From NCBI RefSeq assembly GCF_029633865.1, contig NC_079230.1, positions 30,408,666 to 30,472,665 of the forward strand: a DNA stretch of 64,000 bases, given 5' to 3'. Below, piece by piece: positions 36,179 to 44,129 of the stretch. Position 1 is the stretch's first letter. The number at the start of each line of letters is the position of its first letter. This stretch comes from Lampris incognitus. Taxonomy: Eukaryota > Chordata > Actinopteri > Lampriformes > Lampridae. The position numbers were made by a program, and so were the translations under genes. The notes under the pieces are model-generated. The model worked only from the letters and a program-made list of their open reading frames with translations, searched no databases and had not been told where the DNA came from.

Positions 36179-36377
36179 GCAACACCAATGTATCTGTGAA
36201 TGTTCTCATTCATCCAGGTCATGGTTACCAAAAGGAGTTGAATCAAGTGCAACTGATTCCTCAGTTCGTGCCTTTCTGACTAGACCAAGCCTCTTGGATG
36301 AGAGGCGAAACGTCTTCACGGATATATACCAAGTCCAGTTGCACTTGATTCAACTCCTTTGGATAACCATGATCTGG

Positions 36378-38897
36378 ATGAATGAGAACATTCACAGACA
36401 GGTTGCGGAACAATTTGGGTCTGACACCCTTAAAATGGTGAGGGAATATGAAAGGATGGCTCGGAAGACTGCAGACTACAGAAACCACTTGCGATTCAAT
36501 CTGAGATGCAGACAACACAGGCTCATACGCACTAGCCTGCGCCTGTGTACTACAATGAAAGGACATAGAGCAGACAGAATCATAGAGAAGGCACAGAATC
36601 AACTCCTGAATGAAAGAGTGAGACAGGTCCCTTTCACTATTGAAGGGCTGAAGGAGAAATCTGACCAACTACTCCAGCAAATAACATCCCACTTGCCTGG
36701 TGCAGTCTTGGAGAGGATCACTGATTTCCCCGAGAAAGCCCAACTATCTCAACACCACAAAACCAAAGAAAGGCAGACAAGGAAGTTTCAAAACTTACAG
36801 CGACGAACCAACAACACTAGCCAAGCAGATATACTTACCTGGAGACAAAAGACAGAACATCCCACACAAAATGAAACGCAGAACAGATGGATCAAGAATC
36901 TGTCGGACAAGGTACTTTCCCAATCAGAGAAGGAGGTCTTAGCCAAAGGACTGAACTTCGCCATGACACCCAAAAAACTACCTATAGTTGACCTCATCAC
37001 ATCCACAGAATCAGCCATAAGGAAAAACAATCTAACGGAAACCGAGGCGGAACAGCTTAGGTTAAAGGTATCAGCAGCTCTGTCCAATGTGAAACTCCCT
37101 CCTTCCAACCTAACCATGGAGGAAAGGAAAGCCGTGACAGCCCTGAGCAAGGACGTAAACATCACTATCCTTCCAGCAGATAAGGGGAGATGCACGGTTA
37201 TACTCAACACAACAGACTACCACGCCAAGATCACGTCATTACTCAGCGACACCGACACCTATGAACCTCTGAGATGCGATCCTACTAGTGGTTACAAGAG
37301 GAGAATAATAGAGTACCTACAGAAACTACAGAAAGGAGGAACCATTGATCAGATACAATACCACCGTGTCTACCCACAAGATAACATTCCATGCATATAT
37401 GGACTCCCTAAGATCCATAAAGATGGAACCCCCCTCAGGCCCATCGTCAGCAGCATAAACTCGGTCACCTACAACATTGCCAAACATATAGCCAACATCT
37501 TGACCCCTTTAGTGGGCGAAACACCTCACCATATCCAAAACTCCATTGACTTCATTGACAAGGTCCAAGGCATAAAACTGGAACCGGATGAAACCATGGT
37601 ATCCGACAACGTGACCTCGTTATTCACCTGCATCCCAACCATGGAGGCTTTGGAAACTGTGAGGCAACGTTTGCTACAGGACAACACCCTCCACAATATG
37701 ACCAACCTCAGCCCAGACCAGATTTGCCAACTACTGGACCTTTGCCTGAACACTACATATTTCCAATTCAGGGGCCAGTTTTACAGACAGAAACACGGCT
37801 GTCCAATGGGCTCACCAGTATCGCCCATTGTGGCCAACTTATATATGGAAGAGGTAGAACACAGGGCCCTGGACTCCTTCAGAGGAACACCTCCGAGCCA
37901 CTGGTTCAGATATGTGGACGACACATGGGTCAAAATCCAAACACAAGAGGTGCAAGCGTTTACCAAACACATCAACTCAGGGGACAAGAACATTAAGTTC
38001 ACAAGGGAAGACGTAAAGAACAACAGTTTGCTCTTCTTGGACTGTGACGTCCACATTGGGGAAGACAGGAGCCTCCACACTGGGGTTTACAGGAAACCTA
38101 CACACACAGACCAATATCTACTTTTCGACTCACACCACCCGTTGGAACACAAACTGAGCATCATCAGAACTCTTCAACACAGAGCTGACGATGTGCCCAG
38201 CAGCACTCAGGCCTAACGAGAAGAACACAAACACCTGAGGGGAGATTTAAAAACCTGCAGCTACCCCAGTTGGACCTTTGTGAAAACTGTAACACGTTCC
38301 AAAAAGACCAACCAGGTGAGCGACGAGGAGAAAAGGAACAGGAGGAATAGCACAGTCATCCCTTATGTTTCTGGGGTCTCTGAGAAACTCAGAAGAATTT
38401 TCAACAAACACCGCATCCTGGTATACTTCAAACCCAGCAACACACTCCGACAAAGACTGGTTCATCCCAAAGACCGTGTACCACACACCCGGAAAAGCAA
38501 TCTGGTGTATGCTGTACAATGCAATGAGGATTGCACTGACCTATACATAGGAGAAACCAAACGACCACTACACAAACGGATGGCCCAACACAGAAGGCCA
38601 AACTCCTCAGGACAAGACTCAGCAGTCTATCTACACCTAAAGGAGAAGACACACTCCTCCCAGGACAGCAACGTACACATTTTGGACAGGGAAGATAGAT
38701 GGTTTGAAAGAGGGGTGAAGGAAGCCATCTATGCGAAACTGGAAAAACCATCCCTCAACAGAGGAGGAGGTCTGCGACACCACCTATCTCCCACTTACAT
38801 TGCCGTCCTTTCATCTCCACCCAGGAGACTCAAGAAGCCTAACCTCCAAGAACAACAGTCGGTCACTAACGGCTCCAACCACTCTCATGACCACTGA
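36378..38897 (+). pseudogene. Penelope reverse transcriptase - GIY-YIG endonuclease, one nonsense codon
   Basis: One frame runs 840 codons including the final stop, broken only by TAA at 38214-38216. The homologous element at 24.3 kb has a sense codon there. The start is uncertain because the N-terminus lies in the terminal inverted repeat. Order: helical N-terminal region (residues 1-190), LPADKGRCTVIL, YGLPKIHKDGTPLRP, catalytic first Asp region (VSDNVTSLFTCIP), CPMGSPVSPIVANLYMEE, YVDD at 37911-37922 (residue about 512), LFLDCDV, VYRKPTHTDQYL, then GIY-YIG domain NLVYAVQCNEDCTDLYIGET (YIG at 38544-38552) with HKRMAQHRR and the terminal Glu (KLEKPSLNRGGG). The protein copies element RNA at a nick made by its nuclease. 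Apart from the stop I see no lesion, so the copy is young. Confidence 0.9.
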
Positions 38898-39102
38898 ATA
38901 ATGAAGTCAAAACTAACACCCCCAACCACCGTCGCTGCTAAACAAATGCAAATCAATAGCTCCGATGGCGACGGGCGCGGCCAAACATCGGTACACAAAA
39001 GAGCCACTCATATCTATGGCTCTGACAACGACTCCAAAGAGGATAAATATCTGAGTCTCATCAGCAGCCAGTCAGACTAGCTTGGTCTGGTCAGAAAGGC
39101 AC

Positions 39103-39142
39103 GAACTGAGGAAGCCTCTTGGATGAGAGGCGAAACGTCTTC
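39103..39142 (+). ncRNA. Hammerhead-ribozyme-like motif in the 3' terminal repeat of the Penelope element
   Basis: GAA (stem I, pairs with UUC 39140-39142), CTGAGGA (core, 39106-39112), one extra A, stem II GCCTC/GAGGC around 8-nt TTGGATGA (39114-39131), GAAA (39132-39135), C-G as minimal stem III, UC cleavage position at 39138-39139. All conserved hammerhead core positions can be filled, with an extra A and a very short stem III. The 5' copy lacks the CUGANGA half because that segment is inverted there. Confidence 0.5.
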
Positions 39143-39469
39143 ACGGATATATACCAAGTCCAGTTGCACTTGATTCAACTCCTGTGAACACCAATGTAAT
39201 TACTTAATGTAGCTTGCTTCTTGGACATTTTGATGAATGGACGAAAATCCTAAAACCAGAGAAAAAATGTAACGTTAAGCTAGTTGTAATGTAAGCTAAC
39301 TACTTGCTGGAGCTCAAGGTTTAACAGTTAACCTTGCTAACTTGGAAAAAAAACACATCCACTTAATCAAGAACGAAGACTAAAAGTTGCACGATTAACA
39401 ACTGATTATTGAAATTGACACATTTGTCATAATGACTTTCTTACCAGTGATGTATGGAGATATATCCAG

Positions 39470-39606
39470 TGATATATGGCCTGGGGTCCTGTGATGGCCT
39501 GTCCAGGGTGTCTCCCCACTTGCCGCCAAATGACTGCTGGGATAGGCTCCAGCATTCCCACAACTCTGAGAGCAGGATAAGCGGTTTGGATAATGGATGG
39601 ATGGAT
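39470..39606 (+). mobile_element. SINE 3' fragment with (ATGG)n tail, in the 5' part of hAT 'B'
   Basis: GGCCTGTCCAGGGTGTCTCC ... GGATAGGCTCCAGCATTCCC ... ending GGATGGATGGATGG. Same body as the SINEs at 11.1 and 63.9 kb, opposite orientation, head missing. Confidence 0.7.
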
Positions 39607-39762
39607 GGAGAGATATATGGAGAAAGTCCCGTTGTTTCAGTAAGAGTGTCCCAAAAATGCTGGTACGCAAAAGCACCTCTTTTCCTATTATCTGCTGGAC
39701 ATTATTTATTTTGACCACGCATGTGCACCTGCGCAGCAGTTATGTGCACCTCTGTATATATA

Positions 39763-40364
39763 TAAGCCACATATACTATAGCAATCAAGAAACACCATAA
39801 CATAAGACTAGGCACTTCTACATGGACACACCATATGAACTGTAATTACACTGCTTTACAAGCAGGCAAATATTTGTTCAACACCACAAACCTGATGGTC
39901 CAGTGCTTGCGGCTGCACACATCTCCTGTCTGCGTCTCACTCTGCTTGTATGTCACCCTCAGCCTCACTCTCGGGGATCTTCATCTGTCTCCTTCCTGCT
40001 CTGTGCCCTCGCGTTGAAAACTAGTTTCTCCATCTAACAAGTCCTCTGGCTTTCTCTCTGCGGCACTCTCCGCTTCCTGCAGTTTCTCTTCAGCTCTCTC
40101 AACACCTGGATCATCTGGCTCTGTGTCATTGTCGGCCTCGTCATTATCGTTTTTATTTTTGGGGGCAGCGAAATAGGACATAATGTCCCTTATCCCCCCC
40201 CTCTTCATTTTGATAACTACAGAGCAAAAACAACGGAGAGGAATGCACAACACTTCAGCAACCATCTCATCTCATCTCACCCTCAGCCGCTTGTCCCGGG
40301 TCGGGTCGCGGTGGCAGCAGGCTAAGTCGATCAGCAACCCAGGATATTAATATACTGTTGCTAC
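39763..40364 (-). mobile_element. hAT 'A' 5' portion and a SINE-like fragment
   Basis: A minus-strand frame from 40206 reads MKRGGIRDIMSYFAAPKN then an acidic Glu/Asp-rich stretch, the kind of N-terminus seen in TTF-finger hAT transposases. I read it as the 5' end of hAT 'A' cut off by hAT 'B'. From about 40268 the sequence (TCATCTCATCTCACCCTCAG...) is another SINE-like piece, and the right terminus of 'A' was not found. Confidence 0.5.
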
Positions 40365-40737
40365 TGTAAACTACTAATTAGACACGTTAGCCCCTAGCTA
40401 GCGGATCTGACCCTTTAGCCGAGCGGTTAGTGATGTCGCCTTGTGGTGCAGTACACCTGGTATCGAATCCCGCACCGGGCAAGAAAATAACCGGTTACAT
40501 TGGTGGCAGCGGTGGGATCCGGAAGTGTGCAGATCCTCAGAAGTCTCTTCGGAGCGCGGGAATAACAAAGCGCGAGGGCGCGCTTCCGGGGAGGGTGACG
40601 ACTGTAAACTACTAATAAGACACGTTAGCCCCTAGCTAGCTATTCAGACCCTTTAGCCGAGCGGTTAGTGATGTCGCCTTGTGGTGCAGTACACCTCGTA
40701 TCGAATCCCGCACCGGGCAAGAAAATAACCGGTTACA
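40365..40737 (+). mobile_element. Miniature LTR element (TRIM-like) with tRNA-like LTRs
   Basis: Two 135-bp direct repeats, 40365-40499 and 40603-40737, differ at about six positions. Each starts TGTAA and ends TTACA, i.e. TG...CA with inverted ends. One base after the left LTR lies TGGTGGCAGCGGTGGGAT (40501-40518), complementary to the 3' end of tRNA-Leu including CCA, a classical primer-binding site. The internal region is only 103 bp and codes for nothing; a purine run (GGGGAGGG) lies near its 3' end. Inside each LTR is a tRNA-like module. No 5-bp duplication is visible at the ends. Confidence 0.75.
40416..40470 (+). promoter_or_regulatory. Putative RNA polymerase III A and B boxes inside the LTR
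   Basis: TAGCCGAGCGG (40416-40426) fits the A-box TRGYNNANNNG. GGTATCGAATCC (40459-40470) fits the B-box GGTTCGANTCC with one inserted base. The 32-nt spacing is that of a tRNA gene. The same pair recurs in the second LTR and in the solo LTR at 26.3 kb. Confidence 0.5.
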
Positions 40738-41063
40738 CTTCCGTCTGTGACCCCGAGTGGATACACCACGTTAGGACACGTGTTGATGCGTTTATTGTCT
40801 CCCGTTGTTCGCAGTAGTTTGTATTGTGCACCACAACTGACACTGGATGTGAGCCCTACAGAACAGTGGGAATTGAGTTCGCCATGTAGAGTAGCTGAAT
40901 TAAGAAAGGAGGCGTGTACTTCCTCCTTTCCCAGCATGCAACAGTTAATCCGATGCCTGTGGAGAAGTGCTGGGCGAGTTTAATGCGGATTTGTCGGTCA
41001 CCTCTGTAATGTTACACCCCCGCTTATTTATAAGTCCGAAAGAAAATCATCATTCATTCATAC

Positions 41064-41069
41064 TTTATT
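41064..41069 (-). terminator. cth1-like gene poly(A) signal AATAAA
   Basis: TTTATT on the plus strand, 425 bases after the stop codon of the CCCH gene. Confidence 0.55.
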
Positions 41070-41344
41070 CGTGATTCCGGGGTCTGACAGAATACCTTAA
41101 ATTTTAACTATGTACAAATTTTGAAGAAAAAAAAAAAGATAGATTAATTAATAAGATCGCTGTACCAGAAATCCTTCAGCGCAGTACTGTGACAACATGC
41201 CTGAGAAACCATTCCGGACACTTCGTCAAGAGTATTGACGTAATCTGAGGGGGAAGTCGTGACAATATACAAGTTTAGGGCAAGACGTCGTCTCGACCCA
41301 ATATAAAAACATTTGAGCCAAACAATCCCCAGTTTAAAAAAAAA

Positions 41345-41349
41345 TAAAT
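41345..41349 (-). promoter_or_regulatory. AU-rich element pentamer in the cth1-like 3' UTR
   Basis: On the minus strand GTATTTATTTT contains the AUUUA pentamer in a U-rich context. TTP-family mRNAs are often regulated by their own products through such sites. Confidence 0.4.
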
Positions 41350-41493
41350 ACAAATTAAAAAAAGGAAAAAAGGGCACAATAAACCTCTAGGGAAGAGGGG
41401 GGTTGGGTGGGGGGGGGGGCGACAACACCACGATTTCAAAGCAGCATTTGTGACAGTTAACTAGTCCGGCACCATGATCACCGGTCCGGCCTT

Positions 41494-42447
41494 CTAGCCC
41501 CACCGCTCTGCGGTCTCGGAGATGCCGCGCCCTCCCTGGCCCCCCTCCAGCTGCTGCAGGGCCACGGGCAGCAGCAGGTCGCTGAGGTGCGGGGTGGAGA
41601 AGGTGAACGCGTTGTGGACAGTAGGCTGAACAGGCGGGGTGGTGAGCGGGGAGGCCGAGGTGGATTGTGGCGGGCTTGTGGAGGTGGACGAGAACATGTC
41701 GGAGCTTTGGGACAGCGCCCGACTGATCGGCCGAGGGGACGGGGAAACCTCCTGGCCGGGGTTGGAGCCCTGTCGGAGAGTGCTGAGAAGGCCGTGCTGG
41801 AAGCGGCAGCGGGTGCCGTAGAGGCAGAAGCCGAAGGAGCTGAAGGTGTGGCACAGGGCTCCACGTGGCTTCCACGCCTTGGCCTGCTGGTGGAGCGGCG
41901 GGCCGGAAACGAGCTGCGTTTTCTCGCCACTGTCCGGTGGCTCCGTGCCGCAGTCCCCATCCCCACCCTCGACGTGCAGGAAGTTGCAGCGCGTGCCGAA
42001 GGGACAGACCCCGTAGGAGCGAAAGGTGCGACAGGGGACGTTTCGGCGGCGGCGGCGGCGGCAGGCAGGCCGCTGCTCCAGAGGGCTGTGCACAAACAAG
42101 CAGCGGGGGCCGTAGTAGCAGTACCCGGCCGTGTGGTAGCTGCGGCACAGCTCCGTCTTGTACTTGGGGTGTCGGAAGGGCACGTGAAGCTCGTGGAGGC
42201 CGTGGGCAAACTGACAGCGCTCGGCATACCTGCAGAATCCCGACGTGGCGTAGCTGGTGCACAGCTCCGTCTTGTAGCGGGTGGAGTAAACCCAGGGGAT
42301 GAGGGGAGGCAGTAGCGAGTCCACCAAGGGTAAGAGGGCCTCGGCTATGGATAGACCGCCCTCTCCGTTTGAATCCTGGTCCGACAGCAGGCGGTCCAGC
42401 TCTTCGTCTCGGTGGGGGGGCAGGGAGAAGTCGTCGTCATCCCTCGC
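41494..42447 (-). CDS. cth1: cth1-like exon 2
   Basis: 318 codons including TAG at 41496-41494. Acceptor CTTTCAG at 42448-42454. Contains all four CCCH fingers. Confidence 0.93.
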   Translation of the reverse strand, partial: ARDDDDFSLPPHRDEELDRLLSDQDSNGEGGLSIAEALLPLVDSLLPPLIPWVYSTRYKTELCTSYATSGFCRYAERCQFAHGLHELHVPFRHPKYKTELCRSYHTAGYCYYGPRCLFVHSPLEQRPACRRRRRRNVPCRTFRSYGVCPFGTRCNFLHVEGGDGDCGTEPPDSGEKTQLVSGPPLHQQAKAWKPRGALCHTFSSFGFCLYGTRCRFQHGLLSTLRQGSNPGQEVSPSPRPISRALSQSSDMFSSTSTSPPQSTSASPLTTPPVQPTVHNAFTFSTPHLSDLLLPVALQQLEGGQGGRGISETAERWG

Positions 42448-42975
42448 CTGAAAGATCACAACAGATACGGGTGAGCATGGACAACCCTGCGTCACCGGGG
42501 TCATCCGCATTCTCGGGGAACGCGGGAAAACTGTCCCTGTTTCGCCAAAACAAGAGCCCGGCTTATCCAAAGCAGTTGAATCAAGTGCAACTGCACCCAA
42601 AGCAGTTGAATCAAGTGCAACTGCACCCAAAGGAGTGGAACTGCAAGTGCAACTGCACCCAAAGCAGTGGAATCAATTGCAACTGCACCCGAAGCAGTGG
42701 AATCAATTGCAACTGCACCCAAAGCAGTGGAATCAATTGCAACTGCACCCAAAGCAGTTGAATCAAGTGCAACTGCACCCAAAGGAGTGGAACTGCAAGT
42801 GCAACTGCACTTGTGCAGTTGCACTTGCAGTTCCACTCCTTTGGATAACCATGGCCTGGATGAATGAGAACATTCACAGACTAGAGCCCGGCTTCAATTA
42901 GAGCCAAATCTTTAGATGTTCGATTCCCCTAAGGTTGGGGGAGGGGGTGGGGGTCACTTCACCTACCTCAGACAT
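41494..42975 (-). CDS. cth1: Four-CCCH zinc-finger mRNA-binding protein, TTP family (CTH1-like)
   Basis: Two exons. Exon 1 (42975-42967) gives Met-Ser-Glu before the donor GAG|GTAGGT. Exon 2 (42447-41494) starts after TTTCAG in the same phase, giving 320 aa. An acidic N-terminus is followed by the TTP-type tandem fingers [21 protein letters not shown] and [21 protein letters not shown] with the diagnostic YKTEL leads. Two extra CCCH fingers follow: [20 protein letters not shown] and [20 protein letters not shown]. Four such fingers characterise the fish CTH1 protein, known as an oocyte/early-embryo factor. The tandem pair binds UAUUUAU elements and promotes mRNA decay. A Ser/Pro/Thr-rich tail ends in [17 protein letters not shown]-rich antisense frames on both strands are shadows. 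Exon 1 is less certain than exon 2. Confidence 0.9.
42565..42882. mobile_element. Penelope-derived hairpin insertion with 30-bp tandem repeats, in the cth1-like intron
   Basis: A 12-bp target duplication AGAGCCCGGCTT lies at 42553-42564 and 42883-42894. The insert begins with about eight or nine 30-bp units (CCCAAAGCAGTGGAATCAAT...), which are the inverted terminal arm of the 36.2-kb Penelope element. It ends with the opposite arm (CAGTTGCACTTGCAGTTCCA ... GAGAACATTCACAG). No coding sequence. The frames here are spurious. Confidence 0.88.
42967..42975 (-). CDS. cth1: cth1-like exon 1 (three codons)
   Basis: ATG TCT GAG followed by GTAGGTGAAG. A very short first coding exon ending in phase 0 resembles the gene structure of other TTP-family members (short exon 1, single intron). 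Confidence 0.55.
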
Positions 42976-43059
42976 TACTTTCAATAGGTGTAGAGCCGCA
43001 CAAAGACCTGTGGGGTTTGTTGGTCAGTCCACCCGGTACCAGCACCAAGTCCTCTCAAA

Positions 43060-43480
43060 AATAGTGAAATGAAGACCAGCAGGCCCGCCCAGTCTCTAAA
43101 ACAAAGGTGCGCGGTGCGGCGGCACGGCCCTTAATAACCACCCTGCCTTGTTAAGTCACCTGCTCCCGCGCGTCGTCTTTTAACTTTGGCCCCAATTTCC
43201 CCTCCCGCGTCCCTTCGCAATGAGAATCAGCTGCGCTCCAATTGAGCGGCGGAGCGACTCCGCCGCCGACCAATCACGGCGACGAACCGATGACGTCAGA
43301 GCTTCCGGATCGACCCGCCGCTCCGCGAGAGGCAGACTTGATCGAGTTAAGAGCCGCGTCACGCCCGGGCCACGGGCCCAATACACATCCGGGAGAGGGG
43401 GGGGGCGTCGCCGCCTCCCGGCTCGAGCCGCGCTCATTCGGAGCTCGGGATAGGGAGAGAGAGGGGGGGGGGTGTTGAGA
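43060..43480 (-). promoter_or_regulatory. CpG island / promoter of the cth1-like gene
   Basis: CpG-dense block directly upstream of exon 1, with a full CRE palindrome TGACGTCA (43291-43298), CCAAT boxes (43237-43241 and 43270-43274 on the plus strand) and a TTATTAA element at 43137-43131 that could serve as a weak TATA. Confidence 0.6.
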
Positions 43481-43704
43481 CAAACCCGTTAATTAAATCC
43501 TGTTTGTTCCCGGGATGATACGAACACGTAGGAACAGGGTTAGGTGTCTCATGTAACGCCTGCTTCCCGGACGCCTCTGGGTGTATTTCGTGGCTTTTGG
43601 GCTGCTGGTCACAACAAAATCCCCTTGACACGTGACTGTCACGTGCCGTTTTTGTGGAAACTGTGATCTACTTCTGTGACTTCCTGTCATAATTTGAGTC
43701 TACT

Positions 43705-43779
43705 AGTATACTGGCCAGTAGTATACTATACTGGCCAGTAGTATACTGGCCAGTATAGTATACTACTGGCCAGTATACT
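43705..43779. repeat. 75-bp perfect palindrome (36-bp arms, 3-bp spacer)
   Basis: Left arm 43705-43740 is the exact reverse complement of right arm 43744-43779; the spacer is GTA. Both arms are built from the 12-bp self-complementary unit TACTGGCCAGTA and AGTATACT segments, so several nested palindromes exist. Confidence 0.97.
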
Positions 43780-43831
43780 GTCATGCTCTCCGTGTAGGTG
43801 CTATGCAACTGTCCTGGGCTGAGGGTCTTAG

Positions 43832-44022
43832 CAGGGGTGTCAAACTCCAGGCCTCGAGGGCCGCCGTGTCTGCAGGTATTTGTTGCAACCGTGCACTACA
43901 CCACCTGATTAAGCCAGTCCCTTCCCCTCCTTGATCCAGGAGGTGAGCTAATTAGTTAAATCAGGTTGGTGTAGTGCACGGCAGACACTGCGGCCCTCGA
44001 GGCCTGGAGTCTGACACCCCTG
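43832..44022. mobile_element. hAT-type MITE
   Basis: Terminal inverted repeats of about 32 bp: CAGGGGTGTCAAACTCCAGG... at the left and ...CCTGGAGTCTGACACCCCTG at the right. The flanks GGTCTTAG / GGTCTAAG fit an 8-bp hAT target duplication with one mismatch. No coding capacity. Confidence 0.85.
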
Positions 44023-44129
44023 GTCTAAGGACAGGCTGTTGTGTTGCTGCTGTAAAGCCCCTTGAGACTACTTTGTGACACTGGGATACCCAAATAAACC
44101 TGGCTTGGCGCGCCTGGGCCCGCTGGGTC

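Larger units (their letters stand above)
36193..39186 (+). mobile_element. Penelope-like (Neptune-type) retroelement, almost intact
   Basis: Perfect 12-bp target duplication AACACCAATGTA at 36181-36192 and 39187-39198. The 5' end is an inverted repeat: 36193-36255 is the reverse complement of 36336-36398 with three mismatches. A segment containing CCTCTTGGATGAGAGGCG and onward (36290-36355) is repeated directly near the 3' end (39115-39180), the pseudo-LTR arrangement of Penelope elements. The body encodes a reverse transcriptase and a GIY-YIG nuclease in one frame with a single stop. It is inserted in hAT 'B'. Confidence 0.95.
34166..39754 (-). mobile_element. hAT transposon 'B' (ZNF862-like transposase), nested in A and split by a Penelope element
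   Basis: Terminal inverted repeats CAGGGGTGCACATAAC (34166) and its near complement GTTATGTGCACCTCTG (ending 39754). Perfect 8-bp target duplication TATATATA at 34158-34165 and 39755-39762. Minus-strand transposase: start MSKKQATLSNYIGV at 39228, continued after the Penelope insertion from 36180 downward (KWLQEVAWLQTHDD, CTAHTPENCTKSADRM, and at the C-terminus LPLSSAACERGISHLS). The coding sequence has several frame breaks. Without the 2994-bp insert and one target copy the element would be about 2.6 kb. Confidence 0.92.

Noticed and set aside
36289-36314. Second hammerhead at the 5' end of the Penelope element
   Set aside because: Stem II and GAAA are present, but the CUGANGA half is missing because the adjoining segment is inverted.
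40416-40490. A genuine tRNA gene
   Set aside because: A and B boxes are present, but the acceptor and anticodon arms do not pair, the B box has an insertion, and it is embedded in a duplicated LTR.
41587-42315. Plus-strand 242-codon frame and overlapping minus 249/291-codon frames
   Set aside because: GC-rich shadows of the cth1-like coding exon; the CCCH finger frame is the real one.
42369-42901. Frames reading [10 protein letters not shown] or [10 protein letters not shown] repeats
   Set aside because: Translations of the 30-bp Penelope-derived tandem units inside an intron.
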